Shown here piece by piece: positions 14,848 to 22,838 of a stretch of 34,387 nucleotides of DNA. The notes beneath the pieces are model-generated. The model was given only the letters and a program-made list of their open reading frames with translations. It ran no database searches and was not told the origin of the DNA. Positions within the stretch are counted from its first letter, which is position 1. Each line of letters opens with the position of its first letter. The position numbers and the translations under genes are program-made. Origin of the DNA: Rhodospirillales bacterium (GTDB lineage Bacteria; Pseudomonadota; Alphaproteobacteria; Rhodospirillales; WMHbin7); assembly GCA_016215555.1 (NCBI GenBank), contig JACRJC010000054.1:1-34387 (forward strand). Reading direction: 5' to 3'.

Positions 14848-16737
14848 ATGCTTGAACTGCTTCATAACGCCTCCAAGACCTTTGTGGTCAAAATCCTCCT
14901 CGCGCTGCTGATCGTCAGCTTCGGGGCCTGGGGCGTCGGCGACGTCTTCAAGCGGGTGACCTCGGACAACATCGCCGTCGAGGTCGGGCCGGAAAGCATC
15001 CCGGTCCAGGAACTGGCCAAGGATTTCGAGCGCGAAGTCAAGCGCCTAAGGCCTCTGTTCGGCGGCAAGCTGTCCAACGAGCAGGCCCGGGAATTCGGCC
15101 TTCTCGACCGCACGCTCGACCAGATCGTGGCCCGCACCCTCTACCAGCTTGAGGCCAACCGCCTGGGCCTGTCGGTGGGCGAGGCGGAACTGCAAAGGAC
15201 GATTTTCGGCATCGCCGCCTTCCAGGGCGAGAACGGCAAGTTCGACAAGAGCCTCTATCAGATGACCTTGTCCAACAACAATATGAGCGAGGCCGACTTC
15301 CTCAAGCTTCTGAAGGGCGACATCGTGCGCTCGCAACTGCTGGCCGGCGTCGGCGGTTCGGTCGCCGTGCCCGGCCTTCTGATCCAGCAGGTTCTGGCCT
15401 ATCGCCAGGAAAAGCGCGTCGCCGACATGCTGATCGCCGAGGCCGGGGCCATGCCGCCGCCGCAAGCCCCTTCCGAATCCGAGCTGGCCGACTTCCACAA
15501 GGCCAACGCCGCCCGCTTCACCGCCCCGGAAACCCGCAATCTGCTGGTTCTGCACGTCACCCAGGACAGTCTGGCCGAGGAAAGCAAGCCTTCGGACGCC
15601 GATGTCGAGGAAACCTACCGGGTGCGCATCGACGAATTCTCGTCGCCCGAGAAGCGCATCGTGCTGCAGATGCTGTTCGACAGCCAGGACAAGGCCAAGG
15701 CCGCCTCGGCCCGCCTGGACAAGGGCGAAGCCTTCGCCAAGGTGGCCAAGGAAGAAGCCAATATGGACGACCAGGCGACCCTGCTGGGCCGCATCGAGCG
15801 TCGCGATCTGCCCGCCGACCTTTCCGGCCTGGTCTTCTCCCTGCCCGTCGAGGGAGCGACGCCGCCCCTTAAAACGCCTCTGGGCTGGCATATCTTGAAG
15901 GTGACGGCGATTACGGCGTCGGCGCCCAAGCCCCTGAACGAGGTCAAGGCCCAGATCGCCAAGGAACTGGCCCTGGAGAACGCCGCCAAGGCGCTCAACA
16001 CGCTGTCGGCCCAGATCGTCGATGAAGTGGCGGGCGGCGCCCATCTCGAGGAAGCGGCCAAGAAGTACAATATCAAGCTGCATTCCTTCGGCCCTCTCGA
16101 CGCCAAGGGCCGCGAACCCTCGGGGGCCGCCGTCAAGAAACTGCCGGTTCCCGAAAAATTGCTGGAACTGGCCTTCGCCACACCCGAAGGGGCCGACAGT
16201 TCGATCATCGAATTGGATGACGGCATCCTGGGGGTGCGCGTCGTCAAGGTGACGCCGGCGGCCCTGAAGGCTTTGTCCGAGGTCCGCGATCAGGTCAAGA
16301 CGCATTGGGCAGAAACCCAAAAGCGCAAGACCGCCCTGGAGCGCGCCGAGAAGGCCCTGGAACGCCTGAAGGCCGGGGCCGGCTTCGCCACCGTGGCCCA
16401 GGAACTGGGTCTGAAGGTCAAGGCGACGGCGCCCTTCCTGCGCGATGCGCCGATGAGCGAACACGGTCTGCCGCCCCGTCTGGTGGCCGAAATGTTCAAG
16501 GCCAAGCCCGGCGACGCGGCGATGGCCCAGACCCAAGACGGCGCCATGGTGGCCAGGCTGGGCAAGATCGTGAGCGCCGATCCCAAGGACAGCGCCGATG
16601 TCAGGATCGAAATCGCCCAGGCCTTGGAACAGGGATTGTCGGCCGATATGATCGACCAGTTCACCAGCGCTCTGGCCCAGCGCTATGGCGTCAAGAAGCA
16701 CGAAAAAGCCGTCAATAGCTATTTCCGCCAGCCATGA
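14848..16737 (+). CDS. ppiD: PpiD-like periplasmic peptidyl-prolyl isomerase/chaperone
   Basis: The 629-residue product is anchored by an N-terminal membrane segment (about residues 12-32). It has a SurA/PpiD-type chaperone domain (about 35-230), a parvulin-like PPIC domain (about 250-355) and a long C-terminal helical part. PpiD sits at the SecYEG exit and assists proteins emerging into the periplasm. The length matches PpiD (about 620). The stop overlaps the trpE start by four bases (ATGA), a ppiD-trpE order common in alphaproteobacteria. Confidence 0.9.
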   Translation: MLELLHNASKTFVVKILLALLIVSFGAWGVGDVFKRVTSDNIAVEVGPESIPVQELAKDFEREVKRLRPLFGGKLSNEQAREFGLLDRTLDQIVARTLYQLEANRLGLSVGEAELQRTIFGIAAFQGENGKFDKSLYQMTLSNNNMSEADFLKLLKGDIVRSQLLAGVGGSVAVPGLLIQQVLAYRQEKRVADMLIAEAGAMPPPQAPSESELADFHKANAARFTAPETRNLLVLHVTQDSLAEESKPSDADVEETYRVRIDEFSSPEKRIVLQMLFDSQDKAKAASARLDKGEAFAKVAKEEANMDDQATLLGRIERRDLPADLSGLVFSLPVEGATPPLKTPLGWHILKVTAITASAPKPLNEVKAQIAKELALENAAKALNTLSAQIVDEVAGGAHLEEAAKKYNIKLHSFGPLDAKGREPSGAAVKKLPVPEKLLELAFATPEGADSSIIELDDGILGVRVVKVTPAALKALSEVRDQVKTHWAETQKRKTALERAEKALERLKAGAGFATVAQELGLKVKATAPFLRDAPMSEHGLPPRLVAEMFKAKPGDAAMAQTQDGAMVARLGKIVSADPKDSADVRIEIAQALEQGLSADMIDQFTSALAQRYGVKKHEKAVNSYFRQP

Positions 16738-18239
16738 AGTGCCTTCCCGATTTTGACGGTTTCGCCAAGGCCTATCAGGCCGGTCAAGCGCAGGTCGTCT
16801 GGACGCGGCTGATCGCCGATCTGGAAACGCCGGTCTCGGCCTATCTCAAGCTGGCCGAGGGTCGTCCCAACAGTTTCCTGCTGGAATCGGTGGAAGGCGG
16901 CGCCGTGCGCGGTCGCTATTCGCTGCTGGGCCTGAAGCCGGACCTGATCTGGCGCTGCCGGGGCGACAAGGCCGAAATCAACCGCGGCGCCCTGAAAAAC
17001 GCCGACGGCTTCGCCTTGGAAAGCCTGGGAGCGCTGGATAGTCTGCGCGCCCTGGTCGCCGAAAGCGCCATCGACATGCCACCGGAATTGCCGCCGATGT
17101 CGGCGGGTCTGGTCGGTTATATGGGCTACGACACCGTTCGCCTGATGGAGCGCCTGCCCGACAAGAATCCCGATCCCCTGGGCGTTCCCGACGGATTGTT
17201 CATCCGCCCCACCATCATCGCCGTCTTCGACAATGTCGATGCCATGGTGACGCTGGTGACGCCGGTCCGCCCCAGAGACGGCATTTCCGCCCAGGCCGCC
17301 TATGACATGGCCGCCGAACGCCTGGCCGACACGCTGGCCGACTTCTCGCGTCAATTGCCCTATCGGCGCGAGGCCGCCGACGACGAGGCCAAACTGCCCG
17401 AGCCCGAGGCCAACACCAGCCCCTCGGCTTTCCGTTCCATGGTCGAGAAGGCTAAGGAATATATCCTGGCCGGCGACATTTTCCAGGTCGTGCTGGGCTT
17501 GCGCATGAAGGTGCCCTTCAAGCTGCCGCCCTTCGCACTCTACCGGGCCCTGCGCCGCACCAACCCCTCGCCCTTCCTGTTCTTCCTGGATTTCGGCGGA
17601 TTTTCCATCGTCGGCTCCAGCCCGGAAATTCTGGTCAGACTGCGCGACGGCGTGGTCACCATCCGCCCCCTGGCCGGCACCAGGAAACGCGGCGCTACCC
17701 CTGAGGAAGACAAGGCCCTGGCCGCCGATCTGCTGTCGGACCCCAAGGAACTGGCCGAACATCTGATGCTGCTCGATCTTGGCCGCAACGATGTCGGGCG
17801 CGTCGCCAAAATCGGCTCGGTCCGCGTCACCGACCAGATGTCGGTGGAATATTACTCCCAGGTCATGCACATCGTTTCCAACGTCGTCGGCGAGATCGAT
17901 CCCCGGCACGACGCCATGGACGCGCTGATGGCAGGTTTTCCCGCCGGAACCGTGTCTGGCGCCCCCAAAGTGCGGGCCATGGAGATCATCGACGAGCTGG
18001 AACCGGTGCGGCGCAGCTTCTATGCCGGCTGCATCGGCTATCTGGCCGCCAACGGCACCATGGATACCTGCATCGCGCTTCGCACCGCTCTGGTCAAGGA
18101 CGGAACCATGTATGTCCAGGCCGGAGCCGGCATCGTCCATGACAGCGTGCCCGAGTCCGAGTATCAGGAATGCATGAACAAGGCCCGGGCCTTGATCCGC
18201 GCCGCCGAGGAGGCGGTCAGATATTCGCCCCGGGGATAG
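16734..18239 (+). CDS. trpE: Anthranilate synthase component I
   Basis: TrpE converts chorismate to anthranilate, the first step of tryptophan synthesis, using ammonia supplied by TrpG. The 501-residue product has the N-terminal regulatory motif LLES (residues 43-46) near PVSAYLKL. The C-terminal catalytic domain includes GSSPEILVR, RPLAGTRKRG, FPAGTVSGAPK and GAGIVHDSVPE. It overlaps ppiD by four bases. A trpG-trpD-trpC run, usual after trpE in alphaproteobacteria, is absent: the next gene is an ABC exporter. Confidence 0.94.
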   Translation: MKCLPDFDGFAKAYQAGQAQVVWTRLIADLETPVSAYLKLAEGRPNSFLLESVEGGAVRGRYSLLGLKPDLIWRCRGDKAEINRGALKNADGFALESLGALDSLRALVAESAIDMPPELPPMSAGLVGYMGYDTVRLMERLPDKNPDPLGVPDGLFIRPTIIAVFDNVDAMVTLVTPVRPRDGISAQAAYDMAAERLADTLADFSRQLPYRREAADDEAKLPEPEANTSPSAFRSMVEKAKEYILAGDIFQVVLGLRMKVPFKLPPFALYRALRRTNPSPFLFFLDFGGFSIVGSSPEILVRLRDGVVTIRPLAGTRKRGATPEEDKALAADLLSDPKELAEHLMLLDLGRNDVGRVAKIGSVRVTDQMSVEYYSQVMHIVSNVVGEIDPRHDAMDALMAGFPAGTVSGAPKVRAMEIIDELEPVRRSFYAGCIGYLAANGTMDTCIALRTALVKDGTMYVQAGAGIVHDSVPESEYQECMNKARALIRAAEEAVRYSPRG

Positions 18240-18327
18240 GCTGTCCCAAAGCTTTCTTTACCAAGATTTCAGGAAAATAGCCTAAGATCGACCGCAAGAA
18301 ATAAGCCGCAACGGGGATGGCGGGGCC

Positions 18328-20196
18328 GTGGTTAGAAAATCCGACGAAGAACAGGGCTTAAGAGCCCCCAGCTTTCCCCTTCACGACCGGCGCCGAAGGC
18401 GGCCCGAAGATTCGCTGCCGCCCAAGGGCCAGTTGGCGGGCTGGATCGATTTCTTCCCCAAATTCCTGCGTCTGGCCGGCCCCTATTGCCGTTCGGAAGA
18501 AGCGCTGCAGGTCTGGATTCGAACCGGCGCCCTGGTGCTGCTGACCATCGGTTCGGTCGGCCTGGCCATCGCCCTCAACAAATGGAACGAGGCGCTGTTC
18601 AACGCCCTGGAAGCCAGGGAATTGAATCGCTTCTACGCCCTGATCGGCGTCCTTGGCGTCATCATCCTGGTCAATGTCGCCGTGGGCACCTTGCATTTGC
18701 GCGTGAAAAGGCGCCTGCAGATCGGCTGGCGCAACTGGCTGACCAAGCGCTTGATGAACGAATGGATGAGCCACGGCCGCCATTACCTGGTCACCCACAT
18801 GCCGGGCGACCACGACAATCCGGACGGGCGCATCGCCGAGGATATTCGCATCTCGACGGAAAGCGCCATCGATCTGGCCTGCTCGTTCCTTTACTGCCTT
18901 TTGCTGTTGATCAGCTTCGCCAGCATCCTGTGGACGCTGTCGGGTCCGCCCGAAGTGCAATATGGCAGCTTCTCCTTCTATCTGCCCGGCCATCTGGTCT
19001 GGGTCGCCATCGTCTACGCCATGCTCGGTACCGGCATCGCCATGGTGCTGGGCTATCCTTTGGTCCGGGCCGCCAATCAGCGCCAGACCGCCGAGGCCGA
19101 TTTCCGCTACAGCCTGGTCCATGCCCGCGAAAAGTCGCTGCCCATCGCCCTGTTGCGCGGCGAGCGTCACGAGCGCGGCATCTTTTCGTGGCTGTTCAAG
19201 ATGGCGGCCATCGCCTGGGACAAGCAGACCCAAGCCCTGACCTTTCTTTTCATGTTCACCAGCGCCTGGTCGATCCTGGCCGCCGTCTTTCCGATCATGA
19301 TCGCGGCGCCGCGCTACATCGCCCATGTCATCACCCTGGGCGTGCTGATGCAGACCGCCCAGGCCTTCCAGCAGATGGTGGCGGCGCTGTCCTGGCCCAT
19401 CGACAATTTCGCCGGCATGGCGGCCTGGCGGGCTTCGGTCGAGCGCGTGCAGCATCTGCATCATTCCCTCGACCATCTGGCCGACCGCATCGACGCCCCG
19501 GGCTGGGAGCGCATCGACGTCGTGACCGGTGACGGGCCTTGTCTGGAATTCAAGGATTTCGAACTGGCCAATGCCGACGGCGACATCGTCATCGGCAATT
19601 TCACCAGCAAGATCGCCCCGGGCGAAAAGATCCTCATCGACGGCGAGGCCGGGGCCTCGGTCAATCTGTTCAAGGCCGTGGCCGGATTGTGGCCCTGGGG
19701 CCGGGGCAACATCGAACTGCCCAAGGACGGCCATATCTTCATCATGCTGCAGCATCCCTTCCTGCCCGAAGGCAAACTGAAATCCTGCATCAGCTATCCG
19801 GCCGAGGAATTCACCTGCGACGACGATGTCGTCCGCGAGGCCATCGTCAAGGTCGGACTGGAACATCTGGCCGGACGCTTGGAAGAGCACGACAAATGGG
19901 ATCAGGTTCTTTCGTCGTCCGAGCAGCAACGGCTAAGCTTCGCCCGCCTGCTGATTCAACGGCCCAACTGGATTTTCATCCAAGAAGCGCTGGACGCCCT
20001 CGACCCCCTGGGCGAGGAGGACATGATGCGCCTTTTGAAAACCGAATTCCCCGACGCCACCGTCATCACCATCGGCCACCATGCCGGCGCGGTCGGCTAT
20101 TACAAGCGAATCCTGACCCTGCTGCGCAAGGACGGCCACGCCGTCATCGACGATTCGCAAGACGAAGACAATGGCGACATCGACGAGCGGCGTTGA
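18328..20196 (+). CDS. SbmA/YddA-type ABC exporter with a degenerate ATPase domain
   Basis: The 622-residue half-transporter has a membrane domain of the SbmA/BacA/YddA (ABC_membrane_2) type with about five or six segments (about residues 65-370) fused to a nucleotide-binding domain (about 405-600). The family moves peptides or lipids using ATP. Here the ATPase motifs are altered. The P-loop reads GEAGASVN (439-446), with Val445 where the catalytic Lys should be. The signature reads LSSSEQQR rather than LSGGEQQR-like. Walker B reads WIFIQEALDALD, with Gln552 in place of the Mg-binding Asp; E553 and the H-loop GHH remain. The GTG start is weakly supported. ATP hydrolysis looks impossible or much reduced, yet the frame is intact. 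Its stop codon coincides with the start of a dispersed repeat. Confidence 0.85.
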   Translation: MVRKSDEEQGLRAPSFPLHDRRRRRPEDSLPPKGQLAGWIDFFPKFLRLAGPYCRSEEALQVWIRTGALVLLTIGSVGLAIALNKWNEALFNALEARELNRFYALIGVLGVIILVNVAVGTLHLRVKRRLQIGWRNWLTKRLMNEWMSHGRHYLVTHMPGDHDNPDGRIAEDIRISTESAIDLACSFLYCLLLLISFASILWTLSGPPEVQYGSFSFYLPGHLVWVAIVYAMLGTGIAMVLGYPLVRAANQRQTAEADFRYSLVHAREKSLPIALLRGERHERGIFSWLFKMAAIAWDKQTQALTFLFMFTSAWSILAAVFPIMIAAPRYIAHVITLGVLMQTAQAFQQMVAALSWPIDNFAGMAAWRASVERVQHLHHSLDHLADRIDAPGWERIDVVTGDGPCLEFKDFELANADGDIVIGNFTSKIAPGEKILIDGEAGASVNLFKAVAGLWPWGRGNIELPKDGHIFIMLQHPFLPEGKLKSCISYPAEEFTCDDDVVREAIVKVGLEHLAGRLEEHDKWDQVLSSSEQQRLSFARLLIQRPNWIFIQEALDALDPLGEEDMMRLLKTEFPDATVITIGHHAGAVGYYKRILTLLRKDGHAVIDDSQDEDNGDIDERR

Positions 20197-20242
20197 ATAT
20201 TTTTGACTCCACGACGCTACAAATGGAAAAGGGCAACATGAT

Positions 20243-20286
20243 TCCTCACCCTGAGGAAGCCGCGAAGCGGCTGTCTCGAAGGGTGG
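20243..20286 (+). repeat. Dispersed hairpin repeat, copy 2
   Basis: The left arm CCTCACCCTGAGGA, a variable stem AGCCGC-gaa-GCGGCT (sharing one A with the left arm) and the right arm GTCTCGAAGGGTGG are all clear. The stem differs from that of other copies but stays complementary. Confidence 0.85.
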
Positions 20287-20320
20287 ACGAATGGAAGAAA
20301 TCCGAGCATTGAAAATTACT

Positions 20321-20360
20321 CATCCTTCGAGACGGGCCTTCGGCCCTCCTCAGGACGAGG
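20321..20360 (-). repeat. Dispersed hairpin repeat, copy 3
   Basis: Read on the minus strand it has the arm CCTCGTCCTGAGGA, the stem GGGCC-gaa-GGCCC and the arm GTCTCGAAGGATG. It faces copy 2 with 34 bases between them. Confidence 0.85.
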
Positions 20361-20417
20361 TGAAATTAATGTCGCCATCTGGCTCAATTCCACATCAAAC
20401 GTCGAAGAGCCAATAGT

Positions 20418-21545
20418 CTATATCCGGCTTAACGTCCCTGCGAAGCCAAGCAACTCGCCGGCAGGATCGACGATCGGCGAGACCGTCAGCGTGACGGGGT
20501 CTGCCAGTACGATCTTTTCCGAACAACTCTCCCCTTCCTCGAGCCTATCCAACCAGCGCTCGAGCATCTTGGCGATGGGTTCGGGCAAAGCCTTGAGGGC
20601 GTCCTGGCCCAGAAAGGCGAAGGCCGATTTACCCATCCGGCGCTCGAAAGCCAGATTGCAGCCCAGGACCACGCATTCGGCGTCGAGATAGAAAATCGGC
20701 AAGGGCAGCGCATCGATCATCTGTTGATGGAAGCCCAGTTGGCGCTGCAGAACGTCGAAGGCGTGCTGGCGGTCGCTGACATCGTGATAGGCGACGACCG
20801 CGCCCTCGATCCGGCCGCCGTCCTGCATCGGCGTCACGATATATTCGACGGGAATTTTCTCGCCGCCGGTCTTGGTCAGGAAAACATCCGAGACATGGCG
20901 GACTTCGCCGTCCCTCAGAGTCAGGGCGATCGGACTTCCCTCGAAGACTTGACGGACGCCTTGCATATCCACTTCCCGCAAGGCGTCATGCGGCAATCGT
21001 CCCATGAGTTCACCCGCCTCTGTGCCGGTCATGCGCAGAATTTCAGGATTCAGAAAAACCGTGGCCCCGTTCATGTCGAGCCCGACCACGCCTTCGCCGA
21101 GGGCGTTCAGGATATGGTCGAGACGCTGGTTCAGGCGCTCGATGGTCAGTTGGCTGGACTTGCGGTATTCGGCATAAAGAATGGCGCGGCGCAACTGGTC
21201 GCCGTCGGTATGTCCCTTGACCAGATAGTCCTGCGCCCCTTCCTTGACGGCCTTGTAGCCGACCTCGGCATCGTCCAATCCGGTCAGGACGACGATGGGC
21301 ACCATGGGCGCCGCCTCCATCACCGAACGCACAGTATTCATGCCAAACGAATCCGGCAATGACAGATCCAATAGAATGGCGTCAACCGGCCCGGCCTGAA
21401 GCTGTTCCTTGGCCCGGGAAAGGGAATCGACATGCACGATGTCGAATTCGACCAGGGTTTCGGCGCCCAGGGCCATCTGAACCAAGCGGGCGTCGCCCGG
21501 ATTGTCTTCGACGAGAAGAACATTCATGTGGCGAAGATTGATCAT
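20418..21545 (-). CDS. REC-PAS-PAS signalling protein without output domain
   Basis: The 375-residue protein has a receiver domain (about residues 6-125) with intact pocket (E13, D14), phospho-acceptor D60 (LLDLSLP) and K110. Two PAS domains follow (about 140-255 and 265-372). The first contains the VGLDMNGATVFLNPE pattern and ends in a typical DVSDR linker. No kinase, GGDEF, EAL or DNA-binding domain follows. The ATG at 21545 overlaps the stop of the upstream receiver gene (ATGA). It may act as a phosphorylation-dependent scaffold or sink. The gene is last in a three-gene signalling cluster. Confidence 0.82.
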   Translation of the reverse strand: MINLRHMNVLLVEDNPGDARLVQMALGAETLVEFDIVHVDSLSRAKEQLQAGPVDAILLDLSLPDSFGMNTVRSVMEAAPMVPIVVLTGLDDAEVGYKAVKEGAQDYLVKGHTDGDQLRRAILYAEYRKSSQLTIERLNQRLDHILNALGEGVVGLDMNGATVFLNPEILRMTGTEAGELMGRLPHDALREVDMQGVRQVFEGSPIALTLRDGEVRHVSDVFLTKTGGEKIPVEYIVTPMQDGGRIEGAVVAYHDVSDRQHAFDVLQRQLGFHQQMIDALPLPIFYLDAECVVLGCNLAFERRMGKSAFAFLGQDALKALPEPIAKMLERWLDRLEEGESCSEKIVLADPVTLTVSPIVDPAGELLGFAGTLSRI

Positions 21546-22144
21546 CGTGCTTGCTCGCTGTTGGAATTCGTGTCGGACGTCTTGGACAAACCGGGGATGG
21601 CGCCCTCCCCTTCCTGCCAAATCCTGGGCATTATCAGTTCCGGCGGCGCCACCCGTTGCTCTCCGCCCTTGTAATGCTTGAGTTGGTGCCGCCTGCGGTC
21701 CGGCCCCATGAATCCCTTCGCCTTCACGAAAGGCCGGGGATTGAAGACCGCGCTGATGATGCGCACGTAAAGCGCCTCGGCCGAGATCGGCTTGGCCAGG
21801 AATTCATTGACTCCGGCGTCGCGGGCCTGGGCGACGATATGGCGCTCGGTATGACCGGTCAGCATGATGATCGGCACCAAGGGATTGCTGCTGTCGCTGG
21901 CCGTGCGGATCAGCTTGCTCAGATCGATGCCGTCCAGCGTATCCAGCGCATATTCGGTGATGACGATGTCGATGGGCAGCGATTTCAATTCGCGGATCGC
22001 TCCGGCGCCGTCCGTCGTTTCCTGGATATGGCGGATGCCGAAAGCCCGCAATACCCCCTTCAGAATCGTGCGCATATGCCGATTTCCATCGACGATCAGG
22101 CAATTCAGCCGCTCGAAGGCTTGGGCGTTTCTGGACTCATGCAT
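21542..22144 (-). CDS. Atypical CheY-like receiver with Glu at the phospho-acceptor site
   Basis: The 200-residue protein is a receiver domain (about residues 12-130) with a 70-residue tail. The tail carries the RPFVKAKGFMGPDRRR segment common to a group of alphaproteobacterial single-domain regulators. The conserved Asp after strand 3 is replaced by Glu (VITEYALD, E64), and the second acidic pocket residue is Gly (LIVDGN, G20). T95 and K118 (FLAKP) are kept. A Glu at this place cannot be phosphorylated as usual and sometimes mimics the active state. It is co-transcribed with the REC-PAS-PAS gene (4-base overlap). Confidence 0.82.
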   Translation of the reverse strand: MHESRNAQAFERLNCLIVDGNRHMRTILKGVLRAFGIRHIQETTDGAGAIRELKSLPIDIVITEYALDTLDGIDLSKLIRTASDSSNPLVPIIMLTGHTERHIVAQARDAGVNEFLAKPISAEALYVRIISAVFNPRPFVKAKGFMGPDRRRHQLKHYKGGEQRVAPPELIMPRIWQEGEGAIPGLSKTSDTNSNSEQAR

Positions 22145-22279
22145 TTGATAGCCGGACTATCCCCCTGGTTTTGCGACATGCGGCAGATCCATCGCACAAA
22201 TCCGCGGTCATCACCCCCTGCACACACGTCAAAACAGGCTAGCACTCGTCTTTGCTTTAGCGAAGACAAGAATGCCCAC
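22145..22279. other. Gap between Hpt-like and receiver genes
   Basis: The 135 bases hold no gene that I can support. An imperfect 8-base-pair hairpin (GTCTTTGC with GCGAAGAC, one G-T pair, loop ttta) at about 22248-22267 lies just beyond the Hpt-like gene's stop codon and may end or attenuate its transcript. Confidence 0.4.
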
Positions 22280-22726
22280 TCAGACGGCGGCGGTTTCCGA
22301 TCTCAGTTTGTCCCAGGCCGAACGGATATTGCCCATCAGAACGGCCCCGGCCTCTCCCCCGTCCCCGCTGATCCTCTGGCCAATCACCAACTCCATGGCT
22401 TCCTGCAAAATATGAACGAATTCCAGTTGTTTCGGCGATTTCGGGACTCCTTGGCCCAAAAAGCGCACCGCCATGTACCCAATCTCGGAGATCAGGGGAT
22501 AGTCGAAAGTGCCGCCCAGGTCCTGCAAGGCCTGGAAAGCGGCAGACAAGGCCCTGACATTGTCCCCGTCCGGACTATGGTGAAAAGCCCGGTAGGCCGC
22601 CCGCAGCACGCTTAGATCCTCTCGCACCCAGCCTGCATATTCCGTGGCGGATACCAGCGCCAGATAGTCATTGGCGCGGGCCACCGGATCGTCTCTCGAA
22701 GAAGACATCTTCCCCAACGCGCTCAT
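22280..22726 (-). CDS. Helical protein resembling an Hpt domain without its histidine
   Basis: The 148-residue product is soluble and mostly helical. Residues about 59-95 (RALSAAFQALQDLGGTFDYPLISEIG and following) look like the core of alphaproteobacterial Hpt-type proteins, which read roughly H-D-I-K-G-Q-G-x-x-F-G-Y-P-L. The phosphorylatable His position appears to be Gln and the Lys and Gly after it are also changed, while GGTFDYPLI is kept. The ATG at 22726 has GGAGAG upstream. It lies ahead of two receiver genes on the same strand. The Hpt resemblance is from memory of motifs; otherwise it is a hypothetical protein. Confidence 0.6.
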   Translation of the reverse strand: MSALGKMSSSRDDPVARANDYLALVSATEYAGWVREDLSVLRAAYRAFHHSPDGDNVRALSAAFQALQDLGGTFDYPLISEIGYMAVRFLGQGVPKSPKQLEFVHILQEAMELVIGQRISGDGGEAGAVLMGNIRSAWDKLRSETAAV

Positions 22727-22795
22727 GGCATCTCTCCATTTGCGGCAGAGGTTATTACAGTTACACGAAGTATATTAGCAGATTACAAGAAGCTC

Positions 22796-22811
22796 ACATA
22801 TGTCCATATGT
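22796..22811. promoter_or_regulatory. Perfect inverted repeat upstream of the Hpt-like gene
   Basis: ACATATG-tc-CATATGT is a 7-base-pair inverted repeat with a 2-base centre, 70 bases before the Hpt-like start and 28 bases beyond the bglB stop. The 22740-22800 stretch is AT-rich and probably holds the promoter of the signalling cluster. Confidence 0.35.
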
Positions 22812-22838
22812 CGGGCAAGCCATGCCCTGGGCGATGGG

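Larger units (their letters stand above)
20194..20360. repeat. Composite repeat: flank plus two inverted hairpin elements
   Basis: This unit resembles 34220-34376. A flank starting at TGAATA (which includes the ABC exporter stop codon) contains the shared CAAATGGAAA block. It is followed by a plus-oriented hairpin element (20243-20286) and a minus-oriented one (20321-20360). The two elements could pair with each other through CTCGAAGGGTGG and CATCCTTCGAG as a large cruciform. Nothing codes in 20197-20417. Confidence 0.75.

Noticed and set aside
15046..16701. Long open frame antisense to ppiD (about 550 codons)
   Set aside because: It exactly shadows a well-supported gene in GC-rich DNA, is Gln/Gly/His/Arg-rich with no domain, and lacks a ribosome site. 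Similar long antisense frames opposite trpE, the ABC exporter, bglB and secD were dropped for the same reason.
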